Shown: positions 26,365 through 35,002 of the stretch, piece after piece
Numbering within the stretch: the stretch's first letter is position 1
Layout of the letters: every line of letters begins with the position of its first letter
Source: Hymenobacter aquaticus
Lineage (GTDB): Bacteria > Bacteroidota > Bacteroidia > Cytophagales > Hymenobacteraceae
Assembly (NCBI RefSeq): GCF_004765605.1
Contig: NZ_SRLC01000002.1
Span: forward strand, 1,488,001-1,552,000
Length of the DNA: 64,000 nucleotides
Direction: 5' to 3'
Notes under the pieces: generated by a model
Told to the model about the DNA's origin: nothing
What the model saw: only the letters and a program-made list of their open reading frames with translations
Databases searched by the model: none
Translations under genes and position numbers: made by a program

Positions 26365-27405
26365 TTAGCGCGGCACCTCAATCTGCTGGATGATTTGCTG
26401 CACTACGTCGTCGGGGGTGTGGCCTTCCATTTCGCGCTCCGGCGTAAGCTGAATGCGGTGCCGTAGCACGTGGGGCGCCAGAAACTGCACGTCCTCGGGC
26501 GTCACGAAGTCGCGGCCGCGCAGGGCGGCCAGGGCCTTGGCACCGTTGAGCAGGGCCAGCGAAGCCCGGGGTGAGGCACCCAGGTAGAGGCTTTTGTGGG
26601 TGCGCGTCTGGCCCACCAGGCGGGCAATGTAGTCGAGCAGGTGGGGCTCCACGTGCTGGCGCTGCACCTGCTGGCGCAATTCCCGCAGCGTGTCGGCCGT
26701 CAGCACCGCCTGCACGCTGTCGAGGGCCGCGCTGCCTTGCCCGGCGTGGTGGCCCCGCAGAATGGCTACTTCCTCCTCCAGGGTGGGGTAGCCCACGTTC
26801 AGCTTGAACAGAAACCGGTCGAGCTGGGCTTCGGGCAGGCGGTAGGTGCCTTCCTGCTCAATCGGGTTTTGGGTGGCCAGCACCACGAACGGGTCGGCCA
26901 TAGCGTAGCGGGTGCCGTTCTGCGTTACCTGCCGCTCTTCCATCACCTCAAACAGGGCCGACTGCGTCTTGGCCGGGGCCCGGTTGATTTCGTCAATCAG
27001 CACGATGCTGGCGAAAATGGGGCCGGGCCGAAACTCAAACTCCGCCTTATTGGGCAGAAATACCGCCGTACCCAGCACGTCGGAGGGCATCAGGTCGGGG
27101 GTGAATTGCAGGCGGCTGAACGGCACGGATAAGGTGCGGGCCAGCAGCTTGGCGGTCAGGGTTTTGGCTACGCCCGGCACGCCTTCCAGCAGCACGTGGC
27201 CATCGGCCAGGATGGCGGTCAGCAGCAGCTCGGCCAAAGCGTGCTGGCCCACGATAATCTTGCTCAGCTCTTGCCGCACGGCCTCGGCCTGTTGGCTCAG
27301 CCGGCTAAGATCGGTGCGGGGCGCGAAGGCAGAATCTGGGGCCGCCGAAGGCGCGGCAGGCTCTGCGGAGCCGGGAGCGGAAGAGGCAAATGGCGTATTT
27401 TCCAT
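26365..27405 (-). CDS. MoxR family AAA+ ATPase
   Basis: This 346-residue AAA+ ATPase shows Walker A LEGVPGVAKT near residue 75, Walker B VLIDEINRA near 138, sensor-type ATQNPIEQEGTYRLPEAQLDRF, and a C-terminal lid domain with ASPRASLALLNGAKALA. MoxR proteins act as chaperones that insert cofactors or remodel partners, usually with VWA/DUF58 proteins encoded next door. The first 35 residues are Ala/Pro-rich and probably disordered. A 165-base AT-rich gap separates it from the DUF4350 gene upstream. Confidence 0.94.
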   Translation of the reverse strand: MENTPFASSAPGSAEPAAPSAAPDSAFAPRTDLSRLSQQAEAVRQELSKIIVGQHALAELLLTAILADGHVLLEGVPGVAKTLTAKLLARTLSVPFSRLQFTPDLMPSDVLGTAVFLPNKAEFEFRPGPIFASIVLIDEINRAPAKTQSALFEVMEERQVTQNGTRYAMADPFVVLATQNPIEQEGTYRLPEAQLDRFLFKLNVGYPTLEEEVAILRGHHAGQGSAALDSVQAVLTADTLRELRQQVQRQHVEPHLLDYIARLVGQTRTHKSLYLGASPRASLALLNGAKALAALRGRDFVTPEDVQFLAPHVLRHRIQLTPEREMEGHTPDDVVQQIIQQIEVPR

Positions 27406-27570
27406 TGGAAGATGAAAGTCGGAATGACGAGCTGAGGACGGAGATGAAAAAGAAATTATTTAATTAGCCGGATCATATGTTGGCGGACTGGCGGGTTATA
27501 CGGCGCAAGAGTGGTTTATTGGAATAGTTATAAAGTGGTATAATCCTATTTTGAGGCATAATGCAATATT
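27406..27570. other. AT-rich gap between the DUF4350 gene and moxR
   Basis: This 165-base gap is clearly richer in A and T than its surroundings, notably 27453-27475 and 27515-27575, in an otherwise tightly spaced gene series. It has no word-hairpin or clear terminator. It may carry an internal promoter for moxR, but I find no convincing TAnnTTTG box. Confidence 0.4.
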
Positions 27571-28971
27571 TTACGCAATGGCTTTTCGGAAGCTGTTCAG
27601 CGCTTTGCTCAGGTTCAGTAAATCGGCGTCGGAAACCCGGTTGGCCGTGCGAACCATGTTAATGGTTCTGACCAAAAGCTCTACTTCCCGCACGGGCCGG
27701 CCGGCTTTGCTGGCCAGCTTTTCCCGGGTGGCGGGGTCGTTCAGGTCCAGGCTGGGCTCGTGCAGGTGGCCGCGCAGAAATTCCAGAAACAGCCCGATTT
27801 TCTTTTCCGCAATCAACGCATGGTCGCCGTCCTGCCGGTAGAGGCTGGCTACGGTGCGGGTAAACTGCAGCGTCGAGTTGGGCAGCGGGGCCAGCACCGG
27901 AATGACGCGCTGCCGGCGCTTGGCCTCAAACGCGGCAAAGAGCACGAGGCCCGCTAACCCCAGATACAGCGCCCGGCGCAGCGCGTCGTGGGCCATTACG
28001 ACCCGCAGCAGCGACTGGCTGCCTAGCCGGCCCTGCTTCTGGTATTCGTCCCACCAGATGGGCCTGCCCGTCGGCAGATAGGAAAGGGCCGCAAAGGCGA
28101 ACGGGCTGGTGGCGGGCCGCAGCACGAAGTAGTTGGTGAAAGCCAGCGGCACCGAGCACAGGTACAGGTGGCCCCGGCCGTGCGGAATGCGGACGAGCAC
28201 GGCGCGGTTTTGTTCGTCGGTGGCCAGGGCCGTGGCGTGCAGGCCGCTGTCGGGCCGGATGCGGTACGCCGCGCCGGTGGCCGGAAGCCGGAAGCCGCGG
28301 CCCGCGGCCCGGGCCAGTCCGGCATTGCTGAGCAGTAAGCGCACCGAATCGGGGGCGGCTCCGGCCGCAGGTTGGGCAAACAGCGCCGGCAGGGGCGCTA
28401 TCCGGCAGCCCAGCGTGTCTGCGAGGCGGGAGTCTAGTTGTTCGGCGGCAATAAAAACGTCGTTGCCGCGGGCTACGTGGCGTAGCAGGGCCCGTCCGTC
28501 GGCGGCGCTGAGGCTAAACGCCTCGTTGACGAACAGGTAAGTGCCCGTGGCGTAATCAGACCCGGCCAGACCGGCGCCGTAATCGTCCTCGTCACCGCCG
28601 TATTCATTGTCACCGGCTACTTGGCTGGAGTCGGCCGAAGCTTGGGCCAGCGTATCGGAAGCCGCGTCGGCGGCCGGCGTCCCTGCGGTTTCTTCCTGCT
28701 CCAGGTACACCGGTTCGGTGGTTGTTGCCGTCGGTTCGTCCCGGCCTTCCAGCTGGCTGTAGATGGGCACCCGGATGGCGCGCACGTCGTGGGGCGGCAC
28801 GGCCAGCACGTCGGGCAGCAGCTGGTAGAGCACGTAGGTGCCGTAGGGAATCTTGTCCTTGTTTTCGAACGTAGGCCGCCAGTTCAGGGGTTTGGGCCGG
28901 TAGTATTCCACGGCCACGTAGCCGCTGAACAGCAAAATCAGACCGAGCAGGTACCAGCGGAAAGTCGTCAT
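27571..28971 (-). CDS. DUF4350-type membrane protein
   Basis: About 466 residues from ATG 28971. A single N-terminal helix (about 5-23) ends before YYRPKPLNWRPTFENKDKIPYGTYVLYQLL, typical of the DUF4350 family. A Rossmann-like region with ARGNDVFIAAEQLD follows. A second helix (about 353-371) precedes a cytoplasmic C-terminal part. An acidic Ser/Thr/Asp-rich insertion lies around 95-135. The upstream TTG at 29007 falls inside the preceding gene and is rejected. It sits between DUF4129 and MoxR genes, the usual companions. Confidence 0.85.
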   Translation of the reverse strand: MTTFRWYLLGLILLFSGYVAVEYYRPKPLNWRPTFENKDKIPYGTYVLYQLLPDVLAVPPHDVRAIRVPIYSQLEGRDEPTATTTEPVYLEQEETAGTPAADAASDTLAQASADSSQVAGDNEYGGDEDDYGAGLAGSDYATGTYLFVNEAFSLSAADGRALLRHVARGNDVFIAAEQLDSRLADTLGCRIAPLPALFAQPAAGAAPDSVRLLLSNAGLARAAGRGFRLPATGAAYRIRPDSGLHATALATDEQNRAVLVRIPHGRGHLYLCSVPLAFTNYFVLRPATSPFAFAALSYLPTGRPIWWDEYQKQGRLGSQSLLRVVMAHDALRRALYLGLAGLVLFAAFEAKRRQRVIPVLAPLPNSTLQFTRTVASLYRQDGDHALIAEKKIGLFLEFLRGHLHEPSLDLNDPATREKLASKAGRPVREVELLVRTINMVRTANRVSDADLLNLSKALNSFRKAIA

Positions 28972-28981
28972 GGGGAGCTGG

Positions 28982-29746
28982 CTAAACGGCGGGGCGGGAG
29001 GTGGCAATCAGCTGCTGCAGCGCCACGCGGGCGTCGCGGGCCAGGGCGTAGTGCGCCGCCGGCAAGTCGTTCTGCTCGCCGTACCAGACGTATTCAAACT
29101 GCTGGGTAAGTTCCCGGAAGGCGGGCCGCAGCGGGCGGGCCGTCAGCTCGCGCAGGTAGTCGTGGTTGGTTTTTTCCGGCTGCCACTGAATCAGGCCCCG
29201 GTCGGTGAGCTGCTTGAGCACCGCCAGGTAGCCCAGGCGTACGGCCAGCCGGTAGTTGCCGGCGGCTTCGGCCTCGGCCAGCAGGGCGTTGAAATCCAGG
29301 GCGTGGATATTTTCGGCCGCGGCATCGTAGGGCAAGGGGCTGCGGCGCGGCGCCCGGCCGAAAGCCCGCGTCAGATCTACCTGCAGCAGCTTCAGCACCA
29401 CGAAGCCCAGCGCCCCGATCAGGAAGGTATAGAAACCGTATTCCCAGGCTGCCCGGCCGCTTTTGGTCGATAGAAACGTATCCAGCCAGTTCCAGAGCCG
29501 CGCCCACAGCAACGACGAGCCGCTCCGCTCACTGCGTGCTTCCACGTACTGAAACGCCCGCTGCTCCCGGTACGCGCGCAGCCGCCCGGCCGGAGGCTGC
29601 CGCAGCGTGACGCGGGAAGTCCGGTCGGCGGGCAGCGGGGCGGCGGAGCGGGCCGGGTGGCGCGCCGGCTGGGCTACGGCTCCCGACACCGCCGCCGCCG
29701 TCTGAAACAGCAGCAGCAAAGCGCAAAGCAAGAAACGCGGCCACAT
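28982..29746 (-). CDS. DUF4129 domain protein
   Basis: About 254 residues from ATG 29746. A signal peptide (WPRFLLCALLLLFQTAAAVSGAVAQ) is followed by a basic periplasmic stretch, one helix (about 108-130) and a C-terminal DUF4129 domain. That domain contains YRLAVRLGYLAVLKQL and TNHDYLRELTARPL, ending with the FEYVWYGE segment. The frame extends up to 29869, but the extra part overlaps the previous gene and lacks a signal. It is predicted to work with the MoxR-DUF58 set in the envelope. Confidence 0.85.
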   Translation of the reverse strand: MWPRFLLCALLLLFQTAAAVSGAVAQPARHPARSAAPLPADRTSRVTLRQPPAGRLRAYREQRAFQYVEARSERSGSSLLWARLWNWLDTFLSTKSGRAAWEYGFYTFLIGALGFVVLKLLQVDLTRAFGRAPRRSPLPYDAAAENIHALDFNALLAEAEAAGNYRLAVRLGYLAVLKQLTDRGLIQWQPEKTNHDYLRELTARPLRPAFRELTQQFEYVWYGEQNDLPAAHYALARDARVALQQLIATSRPAV

Positions 29747-29801
29747 AGGCAGAAGCACGGAAAGGAAAGCCAGAAACGGGTGAATAGTGGGGCTGCCGGG
29801 G

Positions 29802-30833
29802 TTAATACTCGCCTTCGTCGTCGGGCTGGTAGCGGCGGGGCGCGGGTTGGGGCTGCGCGCCAATGGCATCTACCAGGCTGTACAGTCCCTGCCCTTCCTT
29901 GCGCTCCACCAGGTTGAAATACTGAAAAGCCAGGGCCAGAAACAGCAGTGGGTAGAGGGCCAGCACGGCCACCGAGTTGAGGCAGGAAGCCACAATCGGC
30001 AGCACCGCGCCCAGGCTGCCGGCGTCGGGGCGGGCCGTAGCCCCGGCGAAGGGGTTGCTGATCAAGGAAGTAAGGCCGAATACGACCACCACCAGCATCA
30101 TAATCAGCAGGCTCATCACCAGGATCAGCCCGAACGTGGACCACCATTTGCCCCACACCAGGGAAAAGCAGCGCCCGATGGTAGCGAAAAAGCCGGTCCG
30201 CTCCCGGATTTGCACGATAAAGAACAGGCTCAGCACTACCGCCGCGTAGCCCATAGCGCCGTACATCGCCAGGATCAGCAGCACAATCAGGCCGGGATTT
30301 TTCGTGATGAGCACCACGAGCAGCGAGCCGGCCAGGGCCAGAGCTATGACCACCGCGAACAGCAAAAAGGCCAGGCCAAAAAAGGAAAGCAGGGCGCCCA
30401 CGAAGCGCTGCCGCACCACGGCCCACACTTCCGGTACCGTCACGGACTCGGCCGGGTCGGCTTTTTCCAGGCGCAGCACCACGTAGCCGTACACCGTCAG
30501 AATCAGCAGGGTAAAAGAGCACAGGCTGGCGGCAATAGTTACCCAGTATTCCGGGCCCTTAATCAGGTCGGAAGCCAGCTGCATCGACTCCAGCTGGCCG
30601 CGTCCACCCGATTTTAGCAGGTTACTCCAGACCTGCAATACGCCGCCCAGGCGCGACTGAAGCAGGCCGCTGGCAATGCCCTGAATCAGCATGATGGGCA
30701 GCACGATGTAGAGCAGGCAGCGGCCCAGGGGCCGGAAGTGGGCCCGCACGAACTCAAACGAAGCCTCGATTTTACGGCCGAAGTCCCGCTCGCGCAGAAA
30801 GTCGCTGGCGCGGGTATAGGTCAACTGATTCAT
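29802..30833 (-). CDS. Polytopic membrane protein in the MoxR-DUF58 cluster, function unknown
   Basis: The 343-residue protein has a soluble N-terminus starting FLRERDFGRKIEASFEFVR, then six or seven helices from about residue 38 to 305. A polar tail ends PRRYQPDDEGEY. The helix layout resembles the membrane domain of glycerophosphodiesterase-like proteins, but there is no catalytic domain. It is 7 bases downstream of SpoIIM and likely co-transcribed. I cannot assign a function. Confidence 0.8.
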   Translation of the reverse strand: MNQLTYTRASDFLRERDFGRKIEASFEFVRAHFRPLGRCLLYIVLPIMLIQGIASGLLQSRLGGVLQVWSNLLKSGGRGQLESMQLASDLIKGPEYWVTIAASLCSFTLLILTVYGYVVLRLEKADPAESVTVPEVWAVVRQRFVGALLSFFGLAFLLFAVVIALALAGSLLVVLITKNPGLIVLLILAMYGAMGYAAVVLSLFFIVQIRERTGFFATIGRCFSLVWGKWWSTFGLILVMSLLIMMLVVVVFGLTSLISNPFAGATARPDAGSLGAVLPIVASCLNSVAVLALYPLLFLALAFQYFNLVERKEGQGLYSLVDAIGAQPQPAPRRYQPDDEGEY

Positions 30834-30840
30834 AACCGGG

Positions 30841-31803
30841 TTAGTAGGGTGCCGCCGGGGCCACGTGCCGCCGGTACAGCTGGAAAGGGTAAAGAATAAA
30901 ATACCAGCCGATAAAACCGGCCGAACTGCCGATAATCAGCAGGCTCAGGAGCAGCGGCATGTCGGTATGGCGGGTCACGAAGCCTTCCAGGAAGCCGGCC
31001 GTGATAAAAATCGGGACCAGGCCCAGCACCAGCTGCATGCCGTCGCGGGCGGCGCGCCGGAACGATTCGCGGCGGGCGTAGGTCCCCGGAAACAGGATGC
31101 CCCGGCTCATGACCAGCCCCGCGCCGCCGGCTAGCACGATGGCCGAAATCTCCAGCGTGCCGTGAATCCAGATGGTCAGCACGGAGGGCAGCAGCAGGCC
31201 TTTCTGGTAAAAGAACATCTGAAAGGCCCCGAGCATCAGGCCGTTGCGGAACAGGATGGTGCCCGTGCCCAGGCCCGGCAGCAGGCCGCTGGCAAAGGCC
31301 ATCAGCGACACTTTGATGTTGTTGAGCGTGATGTAGAGAAACATCACGCTTTCGTTTTCGCCCTTGTACACGGCCATCGGGTCGCCGCGCTCAATGTTTT
31401 CCAGGGTTTGATTCACGTAGGCGTCGCCCAGCACTACCCGCACGAACGTCTCGTCGAGGGCGGCCGACAGCACTCCCAGGGCCGTGCAGAGCAGGAAAAA
31501 CAGCAGGGCCAGCAGCAGGGGGCGGTGGTGGCGGGCGACCAGCAGGGGCAGCTCCCGGCGCCAAAAGCCGGCGAACCGGCCCGGCTCCACGCTTTTGTTT
31601 TTGTACAGGGCCTGGTGTAGCTTGCCCGTCAGCGTATTCAGATACGCCGTGGTAGAAGAGTCCGGGTAGAAGGTGCGGGCGTAGGCCAGGTCGTCGGTCA
31701 GCTCGACAAAGCGGGCGGCCAGCTCGTCGGGCCCATTGGCCGGCGTGCTTTCGTAGCGCTGCCACTTGGCCTGGTTCTGACGCAGAAAAACAACTTCGCG
31801 CAT
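30841..31803 (-). CDS. SpoIIM family membrane protein
   Basis: This 320-residue protein starts with a soluble helical domain (MREVVFLRQNQAKWQRYES, then about 90 residues). Helices follow at about 105-128, 185-205, 218-245 and 255-310. In between it has the family motif IWIHGTLEISAIVLAGGAGL. SpoIIM in sporulators is part of a peptidoglycan hydrolase machine; in non-sporulating Bacteroidota its relatives cluster with RDD, DUF4129 and MoxR genes, as here. No sporulation role is implied. Confidence 0.9.
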   Translation of the reverse strand: MREVVFLRQNQAKWQRYESTPANGPDELAARFVELTDDLAYARTFYPDSSTTAYLNTLTGKLHQALYKNKSVEPGRFAGFWRRELPLLVARHHRPLLLALLFFLLCTALGVLSAALDETFVRVVLGDAYVNQTLENIERGDPMAVYKGENESVMFLYITLNNIKVSLMAFASGLLPGLGTGTILFRNGLMLGAFQMFFYQKGLLLPSVLTIWIHGTLEISAIVLAGGAGLVMSRGILFPGTYARRESFRRAARDGMQLVLGLVPIFITAGFLEGFVTRHTDMPLLLSLLIIGSSAGFIGWYFILYPFQLYRRHVAPAAPY

Positions 31804-31846
31804 GCGGCGCCGACCTCAGAAAGCAGCGGCCAATAGCGGCAGCTGC

Positions 31847-31854
31847 CAAATATA
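31847..31854 (-). promoter_or_regulatory. -7 box for the SpoIIM-to-MoxR gene series
   Basis: On the minus strand TATATTTG is an exact TAnnTTTG match, 43 bases upstream of the SpoIIM start in the divergent gap with the RDD gene. No TTTG is found at the -33 distance. Confidence 0.45.
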
Positions 31855-31908
31855 AACAAATAGGCCACGTACCGCCGGCGTTTTTCCGGTTTCAAGCCCA
31901 CCCTGCCC

Positions 31909-32634
31909 ATGAGTACGATTCGCGTGCAAACCGCCCAGAACGTGGCGCTGGAATATGAAGTAGCCAGCGTGGGCGACCGGATCCTGGCGCAGCTGATCGA
32001 CGGGCTGGTGCTGCTGGTCGTAAGCGGGGTGGCGACCTACCTCATTGAGCGCGCCACCATCGGTGCCTACAGCCTGCGCCAGAACCTGACGGTGGTCGTG
32101 GTGGGCCTGCCCGTGCTACTTTACCACCCGCTGAGCGAGATTTTCTTTAATGGCCAGAGCCTGGGCAAGCTTACCCGCCGCATCAGAGTCACGCGGCGCG
32201 ACGGGTCGCGGCCCCAGCTCGGCGACTACCTGCTGCGCTGGCTGCTGGGCCTGGTTGAAATTATGGCCACGTTTGGCAGCGTGGCCACGGTCGCCGTGCT
32301 GCTCAACGGCCGCGGGCAGCGCCTCGGCGACATGGCCGCCAACACGGTAGTGGTCAGCACCCGCCCCCCGGAGGCCAGCGCCGAAGCCGTGGAAGCCACG
32401 CTGCTCGACAACTACGTGGTGGTGTTTCCGCAAATCAGCGTGCTCACCGACCCGGACATGGACCTGATCCGGCGGCTGCTCTACCAAAGCCTGAAGCGCG
32501 GCGACTATCTGCTGCTCAACGAGGTGGCCAACAAAGTGAAGCGCCTGACCGGCATCAGCACCGACTTGATCGATGAGGCGTTTCTGCGCACCGTGCTGCG
32601 CGACCATGCCCATCTGAATGCTCCGTTGCAATAG
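31909..32634 (+). CDS. RDD family membrane protein
   Basis: The 241-residue protein has the RDD pattern: ASVGDRILAQLIDGLVLLVVSG at helix 1, FNGQSLGKLTRRIRVTRRDG between helices, and GQRLGDMAANTVVV at the end of the membrane part (about residue 135). A soluble tail of about 85 residues follows. The function is unknown, possibly transport or envelope assembly. It is divergent from the SpoIIM series and probably belongs with it functionally. Confidence 0.88.
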   Translation: MSTIRVQTAQNVALEYEVASVGDRILAQLIDGLVLLVVSGVATYLIERATIGAYSLRQNLTVVVVGLPVLLYHPLSEIFFNGQSLGKLTRRIRVTRRDGSRPQLGDYLLRWLLGLVEIMATFGSVATVAVLLNGRGQRLGDMAANTVVVSTRPPEASAEAVEATLLDNYVVVFPQISVLTDPDMDLIRRLLYQSLKRGDYLLLNEVANKVKRLTGISTDLIDEAFLRTVLRDHAHLNAPLQ

Positions 32635-32656
32635 CCTCCTGCAGCGCAGCCGACAA

Positions 32657-32698
32657 ACAAAAAAAGGCCCGCTACTTACCGTAGCGGGCCTTTTTTTT
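32657..32698. terminator. Bidirectional terminator between the RDD and DUF4394 genes
   Basis: AAAAGGCCCGCTAC, loop TTACC, then GTAGCGGGCCTTTT forms a long perfect stem with A and T runs on both sides. It serves both convergent genes. Confidence 0.92.
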
Positions 32699-32734
32699 AA
32701 CTATTGCGGCCAACTGCCCGTGGGCAGCCGGTGC

Positions 32735-34768
32735 TTAGCGCAACAACACGCCCCGGCGGGTGCCGGCCGTTTCGCCGTCGAGCAGTAGGGTGAAGAAATA
32801 CAGGCCCTGGCCGGCCTTGCTGGTCCAGGCCAGCGTCTGGGGGCCAGCCTTCAGGGTGCCGGCGTTCAGGGTTTCCACCTGCCGGCCCAGGGCGTCGGTA
32901 ACCACCAGCGTCACCTGCGCCGCGCGGGGCAGGGTGAAGGCCAAACGAGCCTGGTCGACTACTGGGTTAGGATACAAACTCAGGCCTGCCACCAGCTCTT
33001 CGCGGTTGCGCACCGGCGTGGCCACGCCCGTAGCGGCTGCCACGGCAATGTCGCGCACGGTAATGCCGTTGCCAATCTGCCCGACGGAGGTTGCGGCGCC
33101 CGTCGCCAGGTTCACGGTGTAGAGGCTGCTGTTAACCGACGTGCCGGGCGTGGCCGTCAGGTAAGCCGTATTCACCCCCACGCCGGTGCTGTAAATATCC
33201 AAATCAACGTTGGGCGCGGCCGAATTGACAGTGATGCCGGAGCCGCCCACAATGGTCTGCTGGCCGTCGGCGGGCGGATTGAGGGTGCTCTGGATGTTGA
33301 GCAGGTTCAGCACCTCGTCGTAGGTGTAGAGCGTGGTGCCGGTGGTGGAGTTGGCGCCGGTAAAGCTGTTGGTGTAGGCCACCGCACCAATCGTGGGCGA
33401 GTTGGGGCCCGAGCTATACGTTAGCTGGCCGTCGGTGGCGGCCAGGGTCCCGTTTACCGGGTTCAGACGGTAGTTGTTGCGGTTGGCGCCCACCACCCGA
33501 ATCCGGTCGACGGTGGGGTTGAAGTCGAAGCTGATGCTGCCGGTGCCCAGGGTCAGGGGAATAAGGGCGCTGGTTGGCGTGGCTACGCCCGTGCCGGCAT
33601 TAATGGTGTAGAGCTGCGCGTTTTGGGTGGTAGCGTTGTAGCCCAGCGCGTACAAGGCGTTGTTCAGGGGCCGCACGTCGAGGCCCACCAGCGTCTGGGC
33701 GGCATCGACGCCCGTAATGCCGGTGGCCGTCCGGATCAGGCCGGGCTGGGCCGTGTCGAAGGAAATCAGGTTGGTGCCGGCCAGCGCGTAAGCCAACTGC
33801 CCGGTAATGGCGGGCAGCGTGGCGGGCCGGTCGATGGCGAAGGCAAAATCGGTAACCACTGCGTTGCTTGCGGTTCTGACTTTACCAGCCGGCGTGGCTG
33901 CGCCGGTGGTCGTGTTCAGCGTGAAAAAGAAGGTTTCGTTGTTGAACAGGTCCGACTCCGTAAGGCTGACGTAGGCGGTATTGGTTCCGGTGGTCGGGTT
34001 AAAGTAAAAGTCGAGGTCGTTGGGCACGCTGGCCAGGGTGAGAGCCCCCCCGTTTATGCCCGTAATGGGCGCTACCGTATTCAGCGTGCCGTTATTGGGT
34101 GGCGACTGAGTTACCAGACGCACATTCTGCTCGTCGATGTTGTAGAGCGTGGTGCCGCTGGCCCCGATATAGCTGTTCGTGTAAGCCGATGTTCCGACGA
34201 CGGGCGTCTGGCTGGCGTTGGGGTCGGTGGCAGCATACGCCAGCGGGCCATCCGTGGCGGCCAGGGCGCCGTTGTTCGGGTTCAGGCGCAGATTGGCCCC
34301 GTTGCTGGCGGTTACCCGGATCCGGTCGACGGTCGGATTGAAGTCGAACCCGATGCGGAAGCCGAGCGTGCCCAGGTTCAGCGTTTGGGCCGCTCCTATC
34401 GGGGTGGCTACGGCCGTAATGCGGTTGAGCGTGTAAAGCTGGGTCTGCTGGTTGCTGGCGTTATAACCCAGCGCGAACAGCTCCCCGGTGTTGGGGCGCA
34501 CGTCCAGGCCTACCAAAGACTGTCCGCTGGTTACGCCCGTAATGACTACTTGCGTCAGCACGGGCAGCGTGGCTGCGGTGCTTAGGGATGCCGCATTGAA
34601 GGATACCAAGGAGGCACTGGTGCTGGGCGAGGGAGTATTCAGGCCATACACCGAAGCCAGGCCATACACCGTCTGGGCCTGGGCGGCGGTAGCCGATAAC
34701 GCCAGAGCGGATAGGCCCAGAAGTGTGCGACGCAATAAGGAACGCCCGGAAGTAGAGGTTGCAGTCAT
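32735..34768 (-). CDS. Secreted protein with two DUF4394 domains and a T9SS sorting domain
   Basis: About 677 residues from ATG 34768, with a signal peptide ending ATAAQAQ near 32. Two copies of DUF4394 follow. Each has LVGLDVRP, ALGYNA, FDFNPTVDRIRV and a GTTLY segment (about 45-300 and 320-580). The C-terminus (LSLYPNPVVDQARLAF to the end) is a type A sorting domain, so the protein should leave by the type IX system and attach to the surface or be released. An upstream ATG at 34807 would give an atypical N-terminus. The function is unknown. Confidence 0.9.
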   Translation of the reverse strand: MTATSTSGRSLLRRTLLGLSALALSATAAQAQTVYGLASVYGLNTPSPSTSASLVSFNAASLSTAATLPVLTQVVITGVTSGQSLVGLDVRPNTGELFALGYNASNQQTQLYTLNRITAVATPIGAAQTLNLGTLGFRIGFDFNPTVDRIRVTASNGANLRLNPNNGALAATDGPLAYAATDPNASQTPVVGTSAYTNSYIGASGTTLYNIDEQNVRLVTQSPPNNGTLNTVAPITGINGGALTLASVPNDLDFYFNPTTGTNTAYVSLTESDLFNNETFFFTLNTTTGAATPAGKVRTASNAVVTDFAFAIDRPATLPAITGQLAYALAGTNLISFDTAQPGLIRTATGITGVDAAQTLVGLDVRPLNNALYALGYNATTQNAQLYTINAGTGVATPTSALIPLTLGTGSISFDFNPTVDRIRVVGANRNNYRLNPVNGTLAATDGQLTYSSGPNSPTIGAVAYTNSFTGANSTTGTTLYTYDEVLNLLNIQSTLNPPADGQQTIVGGSGITVNSAAPNVDLDIYSTGVGVNTAYLTATPGTSVNSSLYTVNLATGAATSVGQIGNGITVRDIAVAAATGVATPVRNREELVAGLSLYPNPVVDQARLAFTLPRAAQVTLVVTDALGRQVETLNAGTLKAGPQTLAWTSKAGQGLYFFTLLLDGETAGTRRGVLLR

Positions 34769-34944
34769 GATAGAAGAGAAAATAAAAGAGTAGCCAGTCA
34801 TACCCATGACCGATACCAGCTCTACGGCGTTGTATCGAACTATGGATTTACTTTAATTTATTTTTAATCTATTGAGGATTAATGAATTGCTCCTCTGTTG
34901 AACTGCTGCCAAGCAATAACGCCATGCTGCTCAGTGGCCTACCA

Positions 34945-34976
34945 TAAAAAAGGCGGCCCGTCAGGGTCGCCTTTTT
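34945..34976. terminator. Terminator after the SDR gene
   Basis: AAAAAGGCG (34948-34956) and CGCCTTTTT (34967-34975) form a perfect 9-bp stem. On the minus strand it lies 27 bases after the SDR stop and ends in a T run. Confidence 0.8.
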
Positions 34977-35002
34977 CGGTAGAATAGGTTGGCTAAAGCC
35001 GC

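Noticed and set aside
29747..29869. Upstream extension of the DUF4129 protein
   Set aside because: It overlaps the end of the previous gene and would bury the signal peptide.
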